From contig NZ_BAER01000024.1 of the NCBI RefSeq assembly GCF_000315055.1, forward strand, positions 114,688 through 178,687: 64,000 nucleotides of DNA, given 5' to 3'. The DNA is from Paraglaciecola polaris LMG 21857. GTDB taxonomy: Bacteria; Pseudomonadota; Gammaproteobacteria; Enterobacterales; Alteromonadaceae. Below, in pieces: positions 50,649 through 60,629 of the stretch. Position 1 is the first letter of the stretch; the number at the start of each line of letters is the position of its first letter. The notes beneath the pieces were generated by a model. It was not told the DNA's origin. It worked only from the letters and a program-made list of their open reading frames with translations, and did not search any database. A program made the translations under genes and the position numbers.

Positions 50649-51455
50649 CTATTCTAAAAAGCTTGGGTCTCGGTCTTCTAACATGGCATACAAAGGCTGA
50701 AAATTGCCCCAAGTGACTAGTTCTGAACCGTTCGCAGCGCGAGTTTTCAAGGCAATGTCATGCTCAATCAGTGTTAGTGAACCCGCCGCTTGTGCGAGCA
50801 ATTGACTCTGGCAACAGCTATCCATCAAGATGAAGTTCGCTACTGCGGCATCAACAGATGACCCCACTGTAATCAACCCGTGATTCTGCAAGATCACTGC
50901 GCAGTGCTGCGCTAATGATTCAGCTATCATATCACCTTCGTCTTTATCCGCTACCACACCTGTGAAAGTTGAAAAAAGCCCCTGGTTTTCGTAAAAAATG
51001 CAAGCATCTTGCGAAATAGGCTTTAACAGCTGACCTAGGCAAGAAAACGCACGACCATATTTTGTGTGGGCGTGGGCAACCGCATTTACATCAGGACGAG
51101 CCATATGCACCCGAGAGTGTATTGCAAAAGCGGCATTGTTGACGGCATGTGCGCCCTCTACAATATTTCCGTTATGATCGATGCGAACCAAATCTGTCGC
51201 TTTAATCATTTTGAAATGAACACCTAAAGGGTTTACCCAAAAAGTGTCTGGCTCTATGCAATCGCGCAATGTGATATGACCCGCAAGTCCTTCATCAAAG
51301 TGATGTAAGGCAAATGCGCGAAAACCGGCAGCCAAACGCTGTTTTTCATACTGGCGTTGTTGTTCTTTATTCGTAAATTTAGGCGGCATGGGGATTCTAA
51401 ATTTACTTGCTCCAATGGCCATGTGCTGTGCATCTAGTTGGTTGTTCTCAATCAT
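50649..51455 (-). CDS. Class II aldolase/adducin family protein
   Basis: 268 residues. Zinc-site motifs of the class II aldolase/adducin fold: HAHTKYGRAFS supplies two His and LQNHGLITVGSSVDAAV a third; SRVHMARPDVNAVAHA precedes the first. Known members cleave phosphorylated sugars (fuculose or ribulose 5-phosphate), but many, like the adducin-like group this resembles, have unknown substrates. It is divergent from a LysR regulator (89-base spacer), which probably controls it. Confidence 0.87.
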   Translation of the reverse strand: MIENNQLDAQHMAIGASKFRIPMPPKFTNKEQQRQYEKQRLAAGFRAFALHHFDEGLAGHITLRDCIEPDTFWVNPLGVHFKMIKATDLVRIDHNGNIVEGAHAVNNAAFAIHSRVHMARPDVNAVAHAHTKYGRAFSCLGQLLKPISQDACIFYENQGLFSTFTGVVADKDEGDMIAESLAQHCAVILQNHGLITVGSSVDAAVANFILMDSCCQSQLLAQAAGSLTLIEHDIALKTRAANGSELVTWGNFQPLYAMLEDRDPSFLE

Positions 51456-51544
51456 TCGTTACTCGACTATTTTAATAAATTGACACCAGTCTATGATTTC
51501 TTACAATGAATACGAATGATGAATAGTAATCTTTAGGTATTAAT

Positions 51545-52483
51545 ATGCTGCATGGTAAAATCGATTTAAATTTGTTTCTTATTCTTGTGGCTGTCTACCA
51601 AGAGAGATCTATAACGGCAGCAGGGAAAAAGTTGCATCTTAGTCAGCCAGCGGTAAGCCATGCGTTATCTAGATTGCGGGTAAAATACCAAGATCCATTA
51701 TTCGTTCGCCATGGGCGAAAAATGCTCCCCACCGCGCGATGTCAAACTATTATGCCCAGAGTGCTAAGTTCAGTGTCTGAACTAGAATCAACATTGCATA
51801 ATATCGGTGATTTCGATGTTCATCAGTATCAGCGAGAAATGAAATTTGGATTTCGAGATATACTCGAATCACTATTTTTTCCCGAGTTGGCGACTGACTT
51901 ATTAACCAATACCCCTAACATCACAGTAAATAGTCGTCAGGTCAGTCGAATCGACATGGAGTTTGCCCTTGAAAGCCAAGAGCTGGATATTGTCATCGAT
52001 GTACTTAGCCCGACCAGTGCTGACATTCACCATACCTTGATTTGCGACGAGCATTTTTCGTTAATTTGTCGCAAAGACCACCCAATATTGTCGGACTTGA
52101 CCTTAGCAAACTACATCAAAGCAAACCATGCACTGGTAAGCTTTAAAGATTCAGCGGTCAATACGGTCGATATGGCGCTTGCTAAGCATGGCGTAGCGCG
52201 CAGCTTTGCTTTGAAATGCGAACACTACTTCGCCGCTACTAGCGTTATTAGTCGCTGCGATATGTTGCTTACTATGCCTAACGCTTATGCCCGTTTACTC
52301 AAACAGCAAATGCCAGTAGAGATCGTTCCATTACCATTTGAGGTACCAGTGCTGCCTGTTCATATGTATTGGCATAAACAGGCTGTACATGATCCATTAA
52401 ACAGTTGGATGCGCACTAAATTATTGAATATAGCAAAGCGGGTGATCCCGTTGCCGCATATCGCCAGTAATCCATTGTCCTAA
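51545..52483 (+). CDS. LysR-family transcriptional regulator
   Basis: 312 residues, normal length. The N-terminal winged helix-turn-helix is LNLFLILVAVYQERSITAAGKKLHLSQPAVSHALSRLR with the usual PAVSHALSRLR recognition helix, then a linker helix and a periplasmic-binding-protein-like co-inducer domain. Residues YQDPLFVRHGRKMLPT are typical of the NodD/SyrM branch. It is divergent from the class II aldolase gene; autoregulation and activation of that gene are likely by analogy. Inducer unknown. Confidence 0.93.
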   Translation: MLHGKIDLNLFLILVAVYQERSITAAGKKLHLSQPAVSHALSRLRVKYQDPLFVRHGRKMLPTARCQTIMPRVLSSVSELESTLHNIGDFDVHQYQREMKFGFRDILESLFFPELATDLLTNTPNITVNSRQVSRIDMEFALESQELDIVIDVLSPTSADIHHTLICDEHFSLICRKDHPILSDLTLANYIKANHALVSFKDSAVNTVDMALAKHGVARSFALKCEHYFAATSVISRCDMLLTMPNAYARLLKQQMPVEIVPLPFEVPVLPVHMYWHKQAVHDPLNSWMRTKLLNIAKRVIPLPHIASNPLS

Positions 52484-52835
52484 CGCAGGCTTGGTTTATT
52501 TTTTCGTATGAATCCCTTACATTTTTGCTGCAATCGTGGGGGATAATTACCGCCGCCAGCGACAAAATGACCAGCTATTGTTATGCATAAAATAGTGTTA
52601 CTTCATTGCATTTGGCTAATTTATGGTAAATAAGTCGCTTAAATACGCATAAATTTACGATTCAATGAGGTGTAACCGGGCAAATTCCTGTATATTTCGC
52701 CATCGTTTTTAAACCCATCACACAAATTCAACATTCAGACGTTACGCTTATCCAGTAATGTCACGGCAACTATTTACACAGATAGCATGTAAACAAGTTG
52801 CGTCTATGTTTTTGTCTGCCGAAAGAGAAATTAGT
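52484..52835. other. Long leader region of the DEAD-box helicase gene
   Basis: 352 bases between the LysR stop and the preferred helicase start. The helicase frame is open from 52758 but I place the start at 52836. Long untranslated leaders are common before cold-shock RNA helicase genes. I see no clear stem-loop or riboswitch motif here. Confidence 0.4.
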
Positions 52836-54119
52836 ATGAACTTTGCATCATTAGATTTAGCGCCAGAGCTACAGCAAGCCATTGATGCTTGTGGCTACAA
52901 AAAAATGACCCCCATTCAACAGCAAGCCATTGTGATTGCACGTCGCGGTCGTGATGTCTTAGCCAGTGCACAAACTGGAACGGGCAAAACAGCCGCATTT
53001 GCGGTACCTATTTTGCAGCAGATACTCGATAAGCCAAAGACGACTGCACCGGGAATGCCTCGGGTTGTTATTTTGACGCCCACTCGGGAGTTGGCCGAAC
53101 AGCTAGCGACAAACATTGCTGGTTACGCGCAATTTACCGATATTTCTGTGTTGGCTTTGTACGGTGGCGTAAAGCTAGGTGGGCAGGCCAGTAAGTTAAA
53201 GGCAGGTGTGGATATTGTTATTTCTACTCCTGGACGTTTACTTGAACATATGACGCTAAAAAATGTTGGATTAGCGAAGGTTGAATTTGTTGTGCTTGAT
53301 GAAGCTGATCGTATGTTGGATATGGGGTTTATAGCTGACGTACGTCAGATGTTAGCCCAGATCACATCAGCACATCAGACCTTGTTGTTTTCAGCGACTA
53401 TTTCACCAACGGTGAACGAGTTAGCCCACAAATTGCTTAAAAACCATCAGGAAATTCGTGCAACGCAATTGAACAGTGCGGCGGATACTGTGCAGCACGT
53501 TATGTATCCTGTTGCGGAAGAAGATAAAATTCGCTTATTTAAGACGTTGTTGGCGGAGCAAAACTGGTATCAAGTATTGGTTTTTACCAGTACTAAAGAA
53601 CAAGCCGATAAGTTAATGGCAGCTCTTAAAACCAGTAAAATTGACGCTGCGGTGTGTCATGCCGATAAAAGCCAGGGCGCACGTCGCCGCGCAATCGCTG
53701 ATTTTAAATCGGCAAAGTTACAAGTTTTGATTGCTACCGAAGTCGCTGCTCGCGGTCTAGATATCCAAGGCCTTGATCACGTTGTTAATTACAACCTGCC
53801 ATACTTGCCTGAAGATTATGTACACCGCATTGGTCGCACGGGCCGTGCAGGGCAGCAAGGTAACGCTATCTCATTTGTGAGCCGTGAAGAAGAGCGAACT
53901 GTCGAACGTATAGAGCGTTTAATTAATTGTAAAATCAAACGTATTTCTCGCCCTGACTTTGCATTTAGTAGTCGCGAGTCTTTGCTTAAAACCGTGCGTA
54001 AACATAGTAAAAATAGCCGCACTAATAAGGTGTCGCAAACTGTTATCCGTATGGATAAAACAACAGGGGCTAAGGTAAAGCCGAAAGCGAAGCCAAAGGC
54101 CAAACGCCCTAGTAAATAA
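52836..54119 (+). CDS. DEAD-box ATP-dependent RNA helicase (RhlE-like)
   Basis: 427 residues from ATG 52836, where the product begins MNFASLDLAPELQQAI like other RhlE proteins; the upstream in-frame ATG at 52758 would add 26 residues. Helicase motifs: Q motif YKKMTPIQQQAI, I AQTGTGKT (about 46-53), Ib TPGRLLEH, II DEAD (about 155-158), III SAT, V ARGLDIQGLDHVVNY, VI HRIGRTGRAG. The C-terminal tail is basic (KPKAKPKAKRPSK) and should bind RNA. It unwinds structured RNA in ribosome assembly or mRNA turnover, often in the cold. A strong terminator follows. Confidence 0.94.
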   Translation: MNFASLDLAPELQQAIDACGYKKMTPIQQQAIVIARRGRDVLASAQTGTGKTAAFAVPILQQILDKPKTTAPGMPRVVILTPTRELAEQLATNIAGYAQFTDISVLALYGGVKLGGQASKLKAGVDIVISTPGRLLEHMTLKNVGLAKVEFVVLDEADRMLDMGFIADVRQMLAQITSAHQTLLFSATISPTVNELAHKLLKNHQEIRATQLNSAADTVQHVMYPVAEEDKIRLFKTLLAEQNWYQVLVFTSTKEQADKLMAALKTSKIDAAVCHADKSQGARRRAIADFKSAKLQVLIATEVAARGLDIQGLDHVVNYNLPYLPEDYVHRIGRTGRAGQQGNAISFVSREEERTVERIERLINCKIKRISRPDFAFSSRESLLKTVRKHSKNSRTNKVSQTVIRMDKTTGAKVKPKAKPKAKRPSK

Positions 54120-54161
54120 ACAATTCTTTAGGCTGTTTATTGTAGCCTGATGCGTTAACTT

Positions 54162-54200
54162 AAAAAAGCGAGCTTGGGCACTATCCAAGTTCGCTTTTTT
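54162..54200. terminator. Bidirectional terminator after the RNA helicase gene
   Basis: Sixteen-base arms AAAAAAGCGAGCTTGG / CCAAGTTCGCTTTTTT with one G-T wobble and a 7-base loop, ending in six T on both outgoing strands. It serves the helicase gene and the convergent MFS gene ending at 54237. Confidence 0.93.
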
Positions 54201-54236
54201 GTTTTCGTTAACGATCAATGGCGAGAGTTACCGGTT

Positions 54237-55649
54237 CTATTCGCCTGGGCTCGATATGGCTTTTTCTGGCTTTTGTTCACGCCCGCGAAAACCTGAAATA
54301 ACACAGGCTATCAAGACGAACGCAAAGGATATATTTAGTGCGACTAATACGGTTTGCAGTAGTGCAGGGTACTGTTCGGGTAAAATCTGTGCGTCACCAA
54401 TGTAATGGTGTACCAGCAAATTAACTAAACTCATGCCAACTAAGTTGCCGATTGTTCTGGCTAAATTAAGTGAAGCGGATGCCACTCCAAGTTCCGAACT
54501 GTGAACTGCCCCCATAATTGCGTTGTTGTTTGGGGTCGAAAATAGACCAAATCCTATGCCAATAAGCAACAATGAACTGCCGATATACCAAGCTTGTGTG
54601 TCGATATCCATTCGACTTAAAATAAAGAAACCGCAAGCGACAATACTGCACCCCAGCGTGGCTAAAAGGCGGGGCTGGACTTTATCGGATAAGCGTCCAG
54701 ATAAGGGAGCCAGAAAAGCCATAGCCAATGCCTGGAGCAAAATAATCTGCCCTGATTCAGATGGACTAAATCCTTTTACATATTGTAGATATAAACTGAG
54801 TAGGAAGGTTAAGGGGTAGTTACTGGCGTACATTAGCAGTGATGTGACAAGTGACATGGAAAATACACGGCTTTCCTTGAACATTTGCACGCGTATTAGT
54901 GGCTGATCGCGCTTAGACTGATGCACCACAAAGAGCACCATTGCAATAAGTGCAACGCTCAATAACACAATACCTATGATTGACGGTAGCTGACTCAACC
55001 CAAATACCAGACAAGTCGATGCGATTATAAATATACCTGAACCACGCCAATCAAATTTGGCTTTGCGTTCATTTTTCCACTCGCCATGCATGCGTAACTT
55101 AATTAACAGCAATAACATAATTACCAATGGGACTTGGAATAAAAATACCGAACGCCATCCCCAAAGTTCTGTTAACCAGCCGCCCACAGCAGGGGCGACG
55201 GTTAAACCGATATACACACACGCAGCTGCGATACCCAGGGCAAACCCGCGCTTTTCTGCTGGTGTAACCGAGGTTAGTATGGCAACCCCAGTGCCAAAAA
55301 TCATGGCCGCAGCCGCGCCTTGCATGAATCGCCAAAATAATAACCATTCCATATTAAAGGCGAGGGCACACATGGTAGAGGAAAGTATATTAAGCACTAG
55401 CCCGTAACTATAGATACGCTTACGTCCGTAATTGTCGGCTAATTTACCAAAAGGCAACATCAGTGCTACGTTGGCTAACAGGAATATAGTGGGTAGCCAG
55501 CTGACCATTTTGGCATTGGCGTGCAGTTCTGCCGCGAGATCTGGAATGGCAATGTTGACTGATGCCATGCCCAAAGGGCCTATGAATGAGCCTGCGCACA
55601 CTACAATCAATGCTACGGTGGTCAACGGAAGTTTGGAGAAGTAAGCCAT
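54237..55649 (-). CDS. MFS multidrug exporter (DHA2/EmrB-QacA type)
   Basis: 470 residues, about 14 hydrophobic segments as expected of the 14-TM drug/proton antiporters. Motifs: GPLGMASVNIAIPDLAAELHA in helix 1 (the D1-like motif of EmrB/QacA), FGKLADNYGRKRIY (motif A) and GFALGIAAACVYIGLTVAPAVGGWL (motif C of exporters). It should export hydrophobic drugs or metabolites using the proton gradient. No membrane-fusion partner (EmrA) is adjacent, so it may work alone across the inner membrane. Divergent from nothing close; 186 bases separate it from the next gene. Confidence 0.9.
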   Translation of the reverse strand: MAYFSKLPLTTVALIVVCAGSFIGPLGMASVNIAIPDLAAELHANAKMVSWLPTIFLLANVALMLPFGKLADNYGRKRIYSYGLVLNILSSTMCALAFNMEWLLFWRFMQGAAAAMIFGTGVAILTSVTPAEKRGFALGIAAACVYIGLTVAPAVGGWLTELWGWRSVFLFQVPLVIMLLLLIKLRMHGEWKNERKAKFDWRGSGIFIIASTCLVFGLSQLPSIIGIVLLSVALIAMVLFVVHQSKRDQPLIRVQMFKESRVFSMSLVTSLLMYASNYPLTFLLSLYLQYVKGFSPSESGQIILLQALAMAFLAPLSGRLSDKVQPRLLATLGCSIVACGFFILSRMDIDTQAWYIGSSLLLIGIGFGLFSTPNNNAIMGAVHSSELGVASASLNLARTIGNLVGMSLVNLLVHHYIGDAQILPEQYPALLQTVLVALNISFAFVLIACVISGFRGREQKPEKAISSPGE

Positions 55650-55835
55650 ATATATCGCAGATTACGTAAGGAATACCCATGATACCCATTGCTGTCATGA
55701 CTTTCACTTGGCACTCGATGAATAATCGGCATTTAACAGATTAAGAGGTTAAATAATTTCCCCGTTACCTATTTTAGCCTTGACGCAATACAACCTTCGA
55801 TGCTCAGACATCTATTTTTAACGCTCGCTGCGACT

Positions 55836-57534
55836 TTAAAAGTCGGGTTCGCACGTCAATTCTAGCCATGCTTGTGTCACTGGATGATAGAGCCCGAGTG
55901 ATTGAGCATGTAAATGCAACCGTCGCTCTGATGTGCCGTAAAGATCATCTCCGACTATTGGCATATGTAAACCACGTTCGTGGGCGCAATGTACACGTAA
56001 TTGGTGAGTTCGCCCGGTTTTTGGATGCAAAAACACTTTGCTGCGCTTTAGTTCCTTGTGTCTTTCTATTATCTGCCAAGTAGTATGAGCTGCCTTGCCC
56101 GTCTGTTCACAAACGCATTGACGTGGTCGGTCATAAAAGTCCCCCGTCAAGGGTAAGGTAATTACACCCTCATCTTCTTCTAACAAACCCTCGATAAGTG
56201 CCACATAGCGTTTACTTACTTGACGGTTAATAAACTGTTTTTGCAGTATTTTATGAGATGCGGTGGTGAGCGCGATAACCATCAGGCCGGATGTCGACAT
56301 ATCCAAGCGATGTACAATTAATGAGCCTGTCGCTTGGGGAAAGAGTGCCTTTACACGACTAAATACTGAGTCAGCTATATGTTTACCTGGCACTGACAGT
56401 AGTTGAGTAGGCTTGTTGACTACGAGCATAGAATCATCTTGATAGATAATATCCTATTTTTTTGTCGCTAGCTGTATTTTGCAACAGTAGATTTTCATCT
56501 ACTTCTAGTCCTAAAAGCATGTGATCCAGTATTGGCTGGCATTTCCCCATACAAGCTGGGTAGAATTGAGTATGTCGTCTTACTTGTGATTTTGGGGATG
56601 CGCCCCACCAAAACTCTGCCATAGCCAGTGGCTGTAAATTATGTTTGTAAGCATGATGTAATAGCTTAGGCGCGGCACATTCACCGGCTCCTGCTGGCGG
56701 CGTGCGCATAACCGTGTCACTAAATATTGCTGCAAGCGATTTGTGTGCCCCTCGTGCATTTAAAAATTTATATTGCTCGAATATACGGTGCTGAAGCTGG
56801 GCTGATAAGGTTTTACGATGCTGTTTAAGTTTGTCTATTTGCTTATCAAACAGGCTTAACGCATTTGTTGCATCATCAACTTGGCGGGTTAATGCTATTT
56901 TCAGATGTGCAAAACGCAACTTATCGTCGATACTTTGTTGCGCTAATTGAAGGTGAATCTCGGCACTATATTTAGGATCGGCGGCTTGCAATGCTTCACG
57001 CTGCTCTTTACGTTTTGCGCGATTCGTTATGACATGATGACGTTGTGAAGCGAGTTCACTATCGCAGAAAAGTTGAATTTTTGCCAAGCTCGCTTTCAAC
57101 GCAAGGTATTTGTCATCGCAAAGTAGCACATTCAGCTCTGTCGTTATGTTGTTGATTATCTTTTGTTCAGCATGAAAAAAGCTATCACTAGCTAACATAT
57201 CGAATACCGGCGGAACAAAGCCGGATAAATGGTTTGTATCGGCTAACTTTCCAGAAAAAGCACTGAGGTACCCCACCTCACCCATGGCATTTTTAACTAA
57301 CAATACGCCGAACATTTTTCCGATGATTTGCTCGGGATCGCTACTCAAGCCAAAGTTGTGATACCAATCATCTTGGGTCTGCAAATGTTTCTGCAATTCT
57401 GCCGCAGCCAATATGCAAAGAGGGTGCGGTTGATAATAAAACGGAAAAGTAAATTTATCAGGCAATGATAGTCCAGATATATCTTCGCAGAACGGAGTAA
57501 AACATGATGGAGGAAAAGGATTCATAGTCGACAT
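55836..57534 (-). pseudogene. RluA-family pseudouridine synthase with long N-terminal domain, split by a frameshift
   Basis: Two frames, 57534-56434 and 56429-55836, appear as neighbours but belong together. The first (366 residues) has FTPFCEDISGLSLPDKFTFP and a long helical region and ends SDKKIGYYLSR. The second starts inside the RluA core. Removing one base of the CC pair at 56453-56454 (a GG on the coding strand) gives SDKKIDIIYQDDSMLVVNKP, the normal RluA entry motif. The rest keeps HRLDMSTSG (catalytic Asp), KRYVALIEG and HPKTGRTHQLRVHCAH. The family modifies uridines in 23S rRNA and tRNA. Intact length would be about 565 residues, as I recall for Vibrio and Alteromonas homologues. The cause may be mutation, sequence error or, less likely, programmed +1 shifting. 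Confidence 0.83.
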
Positions 57535-57822
57535 AAGCTATTGTATTAATGGTTAATTCGGTTAACAGATTGATGGGATGTCATATTTGTGGCATATAGA
57601 TGTAGAAAGCTTGCTCTAGCAAGCTCTGCAGTTTATCACAGGAATGAAAGGTTAAGTGTGCTGGGATGAATCACTTTGCATTAAATCGATAAATAGTGCA
57701 TACGAGTCCGTGTTGTTTTTTCGATTACGGCAATAAAGGCGAGTGAATTACACATAGGCGGCACTAGCAAAATGTTATGGGTGTTCCTACGCAATAATAA
57801 AAACAAACCCCAAGGTATAAAG

Positions 57823-58230
57823 ATGAATTTATTTGAAAACACATGTATTTTGACAGGGCGATTACTTCTAGGGTTATATTTCATTTTACCTGGGCTGCAG
57901 AAAATCGTCAGTTTTGACATGATGAGTCAATATATGACACAGCATAATGTTCCGATGGTTTCGCTATTATTAGTCATTACCATAGTATTACAACTGAGCG
58001 CTGGTCTTGCCATTATCGTTGGCTTTAAAGGGCGTCTAGCGGCGTTTATATTAGCTGGCTTGACCTTGGTAATAAGTGTCTTTATGCATAACTTCTGGAA
58101 CTTACCTGAAGGTGGGGATGTTGCCCATGAAACACAAAATTTCGTCAAAAACATGGCTATTATGGCGGGACTGTTGATTTTAGCTGCTCGTGGTACCGGC
58201 CAGTTTAGTTTAGATAACCGCGCTAAGTAA
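57823..58230 (+). CDS. DoxX-family inner-membrane protein
   Basis: 135 residues from ATG 57823 (AAGG nearby); an upstream in-frame start at 57772 would add 17 polar residues. Four hydrophobic segments. DoxX motifs: GRLLLGLYFILPGLQKIVSFD, then LQLSAGLAIIVGFKGRLAAFILAG and HNFWNLPEGGD. Family members are small quinone-linked or thiol-redox membrane proteins, but most have no defined function. Close to, and on the same strand as, the MsrA-like gene (115 bases), which fits a redox-stress setting. Confidence 0.85.
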   Translation: MNLFENTCILTGRLLLGLYFILPGLQKIVSFDMMSQYMTQHNVPMVSLLLVITIVLQLSAGLAIIVGFKGRLAAFILAGLTLVISVFMHNFWNLPEGGDVAHETQNFVKNMAIMAGLLILAARGTGQFSLDNRAK

Positions 58231-58345
58231 CCTCACTGAATTAGGCTATAGGGCTAAAGTCCAGTGCTCGTGAAGTAATGACGGTTCAAGGTTATTTATA
58301 CATGAGTATTGGCTTTGCTGAGCTATAATTTTTCATAGGTAAAAA

Positions 58346-58822
58346 ATGAATAAAGTTGGTTTAGGTGGAAGTTGTCATTGGTGTACAGAAGCTATTTTTC
58401 AGTCGATAGAAGGTGTGATTGATGTGGAACAGGGCTGGATAGCGGCCAAAGCCCCTAATGAAGATTTTAGCGAAGCAGTTGTGGTGCATTTTAATCCCGC
58501 TCAGGTTAGCCTGCATAATTTAATCGAAATACATTTGTTATCTCACAGTGCGACGTCTTCACACAATATGCGTGCTAAGTACCGCAGTGCTGTTTATGTG
58601 TACAATAAAACGCAGTATACACAAAGCATTAGAATTTTGGCTGAGCTACAAATTCACTTTGCAAACCCTCTGATTACGCAGACTTTGCTATTTGATAAAT
58701 TTGAAGCATCTGCAACGCATTATCAAAACTATTACAAGAAGGATCCTTCTCGTCCGTTTTGTCAAAATATTATTCAACCAAAACTCGATAAATTGAAACG
58801 TTATCTAAATCATAGAAGTTAA
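58346..58822 (+). CDS. Peptide-methionine (S)-S-oxide reductase, divergent MsrA
   Basis: 158 residues, at the short end for MsrA. The active-site run is LGGSCHWCTEAIF where the family has GGCFWCxE: the catalytic cysteine is kept but Gly is replaced by Ser and Phe by His. VQVHFNP-like VVVHFNPAQVSL, a SATSSHNM in place of the usual DPT-QxN-RG, and a Tyr-rich C-terminus (HYQNYYKKDP) are also MsrA-like. The Phe-to-His change in the methyl pocket may alter specificity. No signal peptide, so cytoplasmic. Confidence 0.82.
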   Translation: MNKVGLGGSCHWCTEAIFQSIEGVIDVEQGWIAAKAPNEDFSEAVVVHFNPAQVSLHNLIEIHLLSHSATSSHNMRAKYRSAVYVYNKTQYTQSIRILAELQIHFANPLITQTLLFDKFEASATHYQNYYKKDPSRPFCQNIIQPKLDKLKRYLNHRS

Positions 58823-59165
58823 AGCATGCCCATTTTCAGGTAGAATTATTTCCCTTAATTTATTTGGATTATATAAATGGATGGCTAAATGTTTTAACTT
58901 TTATTTAGGCCATTAAAATAAAAGACATTTTTAATGCACGTCAAAAATGTTAATGATTCACTGAATATTCGATCTGGCTATTAGTATCGGTTTTAATATT
59001 TCAATTCTCCCTATGAACTACGTTGTAATGCTCACATTATTCATCTATTTTTAAAAGGCTTAAAATAGGTTTTATTCATCATTAATTAGTAACGATATTG
59101 TCTATAAAGCGGATATTGATCAAACAATAGTTTGGATATTTTAATATATGGATAAAGGATTAGTT
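58823..59165. other. AT-rich leader region of the FapF-like gene
   Basis: 343 bases, markedly AT-rich, holding the promoter of the FapF-like gene. One inverted repeat ACATTTTT / AAAAATGT (58925-58932 with 58943-58950) is visible. No open frame, RNA gene or strong sigma-54 motif is seen. Confidence 0.45.
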
Positions 59166-60473
59166 ATGGAAAATACAACATCTAATTTTTACCCTTACTA
59201 TTCATTAAGACTCTCTTTTATTTCACTTTCTTTATACCTTATCTCACCGCAACTCTGTTATGCCGCACAAGATAAGCAACTGGATGATACAGTTATCCAT
59301 TCCTATCAAGAGGAGCTCAAACGCCAGCGCAATATGCTACGTGAGCAGGGCGCTCAAATAGCAGAACTAAAACGTATAGTTGATGCCTTAACCAAAGGTC
59401 GCCAAGTTAAAACGTTACAACAGGATAAAAAGGCCAGTAAGACAAGCAACACCATAGTGAAACGTGAACAAGTCGTCACTGCTCGTAAAAGTCAGAACGA
59501 TCAAAGTAAACCGCAGCATACTCCAGACAACCAACCCGTAGGCCAAGCGCCACCCAAAAATGCAAATCCGATAGAAGTTAATGCCATACCGAACGATAAT
59601 GTCAGTGGCGTACTTACAGGAAAAGGACGGTTAGTCTTGGAGCCTTCAATTGGTTATTCGTATACTGATAACAATCGTGTATTTCTAGATGCATTTTCAT
59701 TTATACCCGCCCTTGTGGTGGGGTTAATTGATTTACGTGAGATAAAGCGACATAGCTTTATCGGCAGTGTTTCAGCACGGTACGGATTAACTGAGCGTTG
59801 GGAAGTTGATCTGAAAATACCGTACATAGGCCGAAATGATAGTCAGCGTTCACGCCCGGTAAGTATCGGTGTTAGTGAAGATGAAATTTTTAATGCAAGT
59901 GGTCATGGTCTTGGTGATATTGAGTTGTCAACCCGTTATCAGTTGAACGCGCCTGTCGACGGTGGTCCTATTTATGTTGCTAATTTAGTTGCAACTATAC
60001 CCACAGGAACAAGCCCTTTTGAAGTAGAGTTCATGCAGTCTACGCCGGGTGCAGTATTTCCGACGGAACTCCCTACAGGCTCAGGTTATGTCAGTATTCA
60101 ACCAAGCTTAACGGCGATTTACGCTACAGATCCTGGCGTTTTCTTTGGTAATATCAGTTATGGCTACAATATGGATACGGATGAAGATGTGGGAAATGTT
60201 GACCCTGGAGACAGCGCAGGAGTTAGCTTTGGGTTGGGTGTATCGTTAAACGAGCGTGCATCAATGAGCCTTAGTTATTCCCACAAGCACGTTTTAAAAT
60301 CAAAAATTAATGAGATGAAAATTGACGGTAGCCAATTAGATATTGGCCAGCTTATCATTGGTTATTCATTTCGCTATTCTGAGCAGACTAATATTAGCCT
60401 TTCCCTTGCGATTGGTGTAACGGATGATGCTCAGGACACCCGCCTAAACTTCAGGTTGCCGGTAACATTTTAG
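59166..60473 (+). CDS. FapF-like outer-membrane amyloid secretion channel
   Basis: 435 residues from ATG 59166, preferred because AAAGGA precedes it and it begins the signal peptide MENTTSNF; ATG 59148 would add six residues. Signal peptide to about residue 33, then a coiled coil (about 45-75, SYQEELKRQRNMLREQGAQI), a Gln/Lys/Pro-rich linker, and from about 140 a beta-barrel of alternating strands ending in Phe (RLPVTF). This order (signal, trimerising coiled coil, linker, barrel) is that of FapF, which exports Fap amyloid subunits across the outer membrane. Placement beside the C39 peptidase and amyloid-like genes supports it. It is convergent with them rather than cotranscribed, unlike Pseudomonas. 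Confidence 0.8.
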   Translation: MENTTSNFYPYYSLRLSFISLSLYLISPQLCYAAQDKQLDDTVIHSYQEELKRQRNMLREQGAQIAELKRIVDALTKGRQVKTLQQDKKASKTSNTIVKREQVVTARKSQNDQSKPQHTPDNQPVGQAPPKNANPIEVNAIPNDNVSGVLTGKGRLVLEPSIGYSYTDNNRVFLDAFSFIPALVVGLIDLREIKRHSFIGSVSARYGLTERWEVDLKIPYIGRNDSQRSRPVSIGVSEDEIFNASGHGLGDIELSTRYQLNAPVDGGPIYVANLVATIPTGTSPFEVEFMQSTPGAVFPTELPTGSGYVSIQPSLTAIYATDPGVFFGNISYGYNMDTDEDVGNVDPGDSAGVSFGLGVSLNERASMSLSYSHKHVLKSKINEMKIDGSQLDIGQLIIGYSFRYSEQTNISLSLAIGVTDDAQDTRLNFRLPVTF

Positions 60474-60629
60474 TCTATAGGCAAACTATACCTGCACCAT
60501 GTTATGACTAACGACGTTTTAACGATCGATTACATAGGTGTCAATAATAACATTTTTGATTAAGATAATTAACGTCCATTGATACTCAGGTTATGTTGAA
60601 TACTGAATTTTATCTGTCTCTCGGTGTTA

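Noticed and set aside
56440..56475. Programmed ribosomal frameshift in the RluA-like gene
   Set aside because: The A7 run is followed by a TAG in the target frame, so slippage there would not help; the shift must occur later at GG, where no slippery site or downstream structure is evident.
56434..57534. A separate gene of unknown function upstream of the RluA-like gene
   Set aside because: One-base correction joins it to the RluA core with the conserved YQDD motif across the junction; treated as one broken gene.
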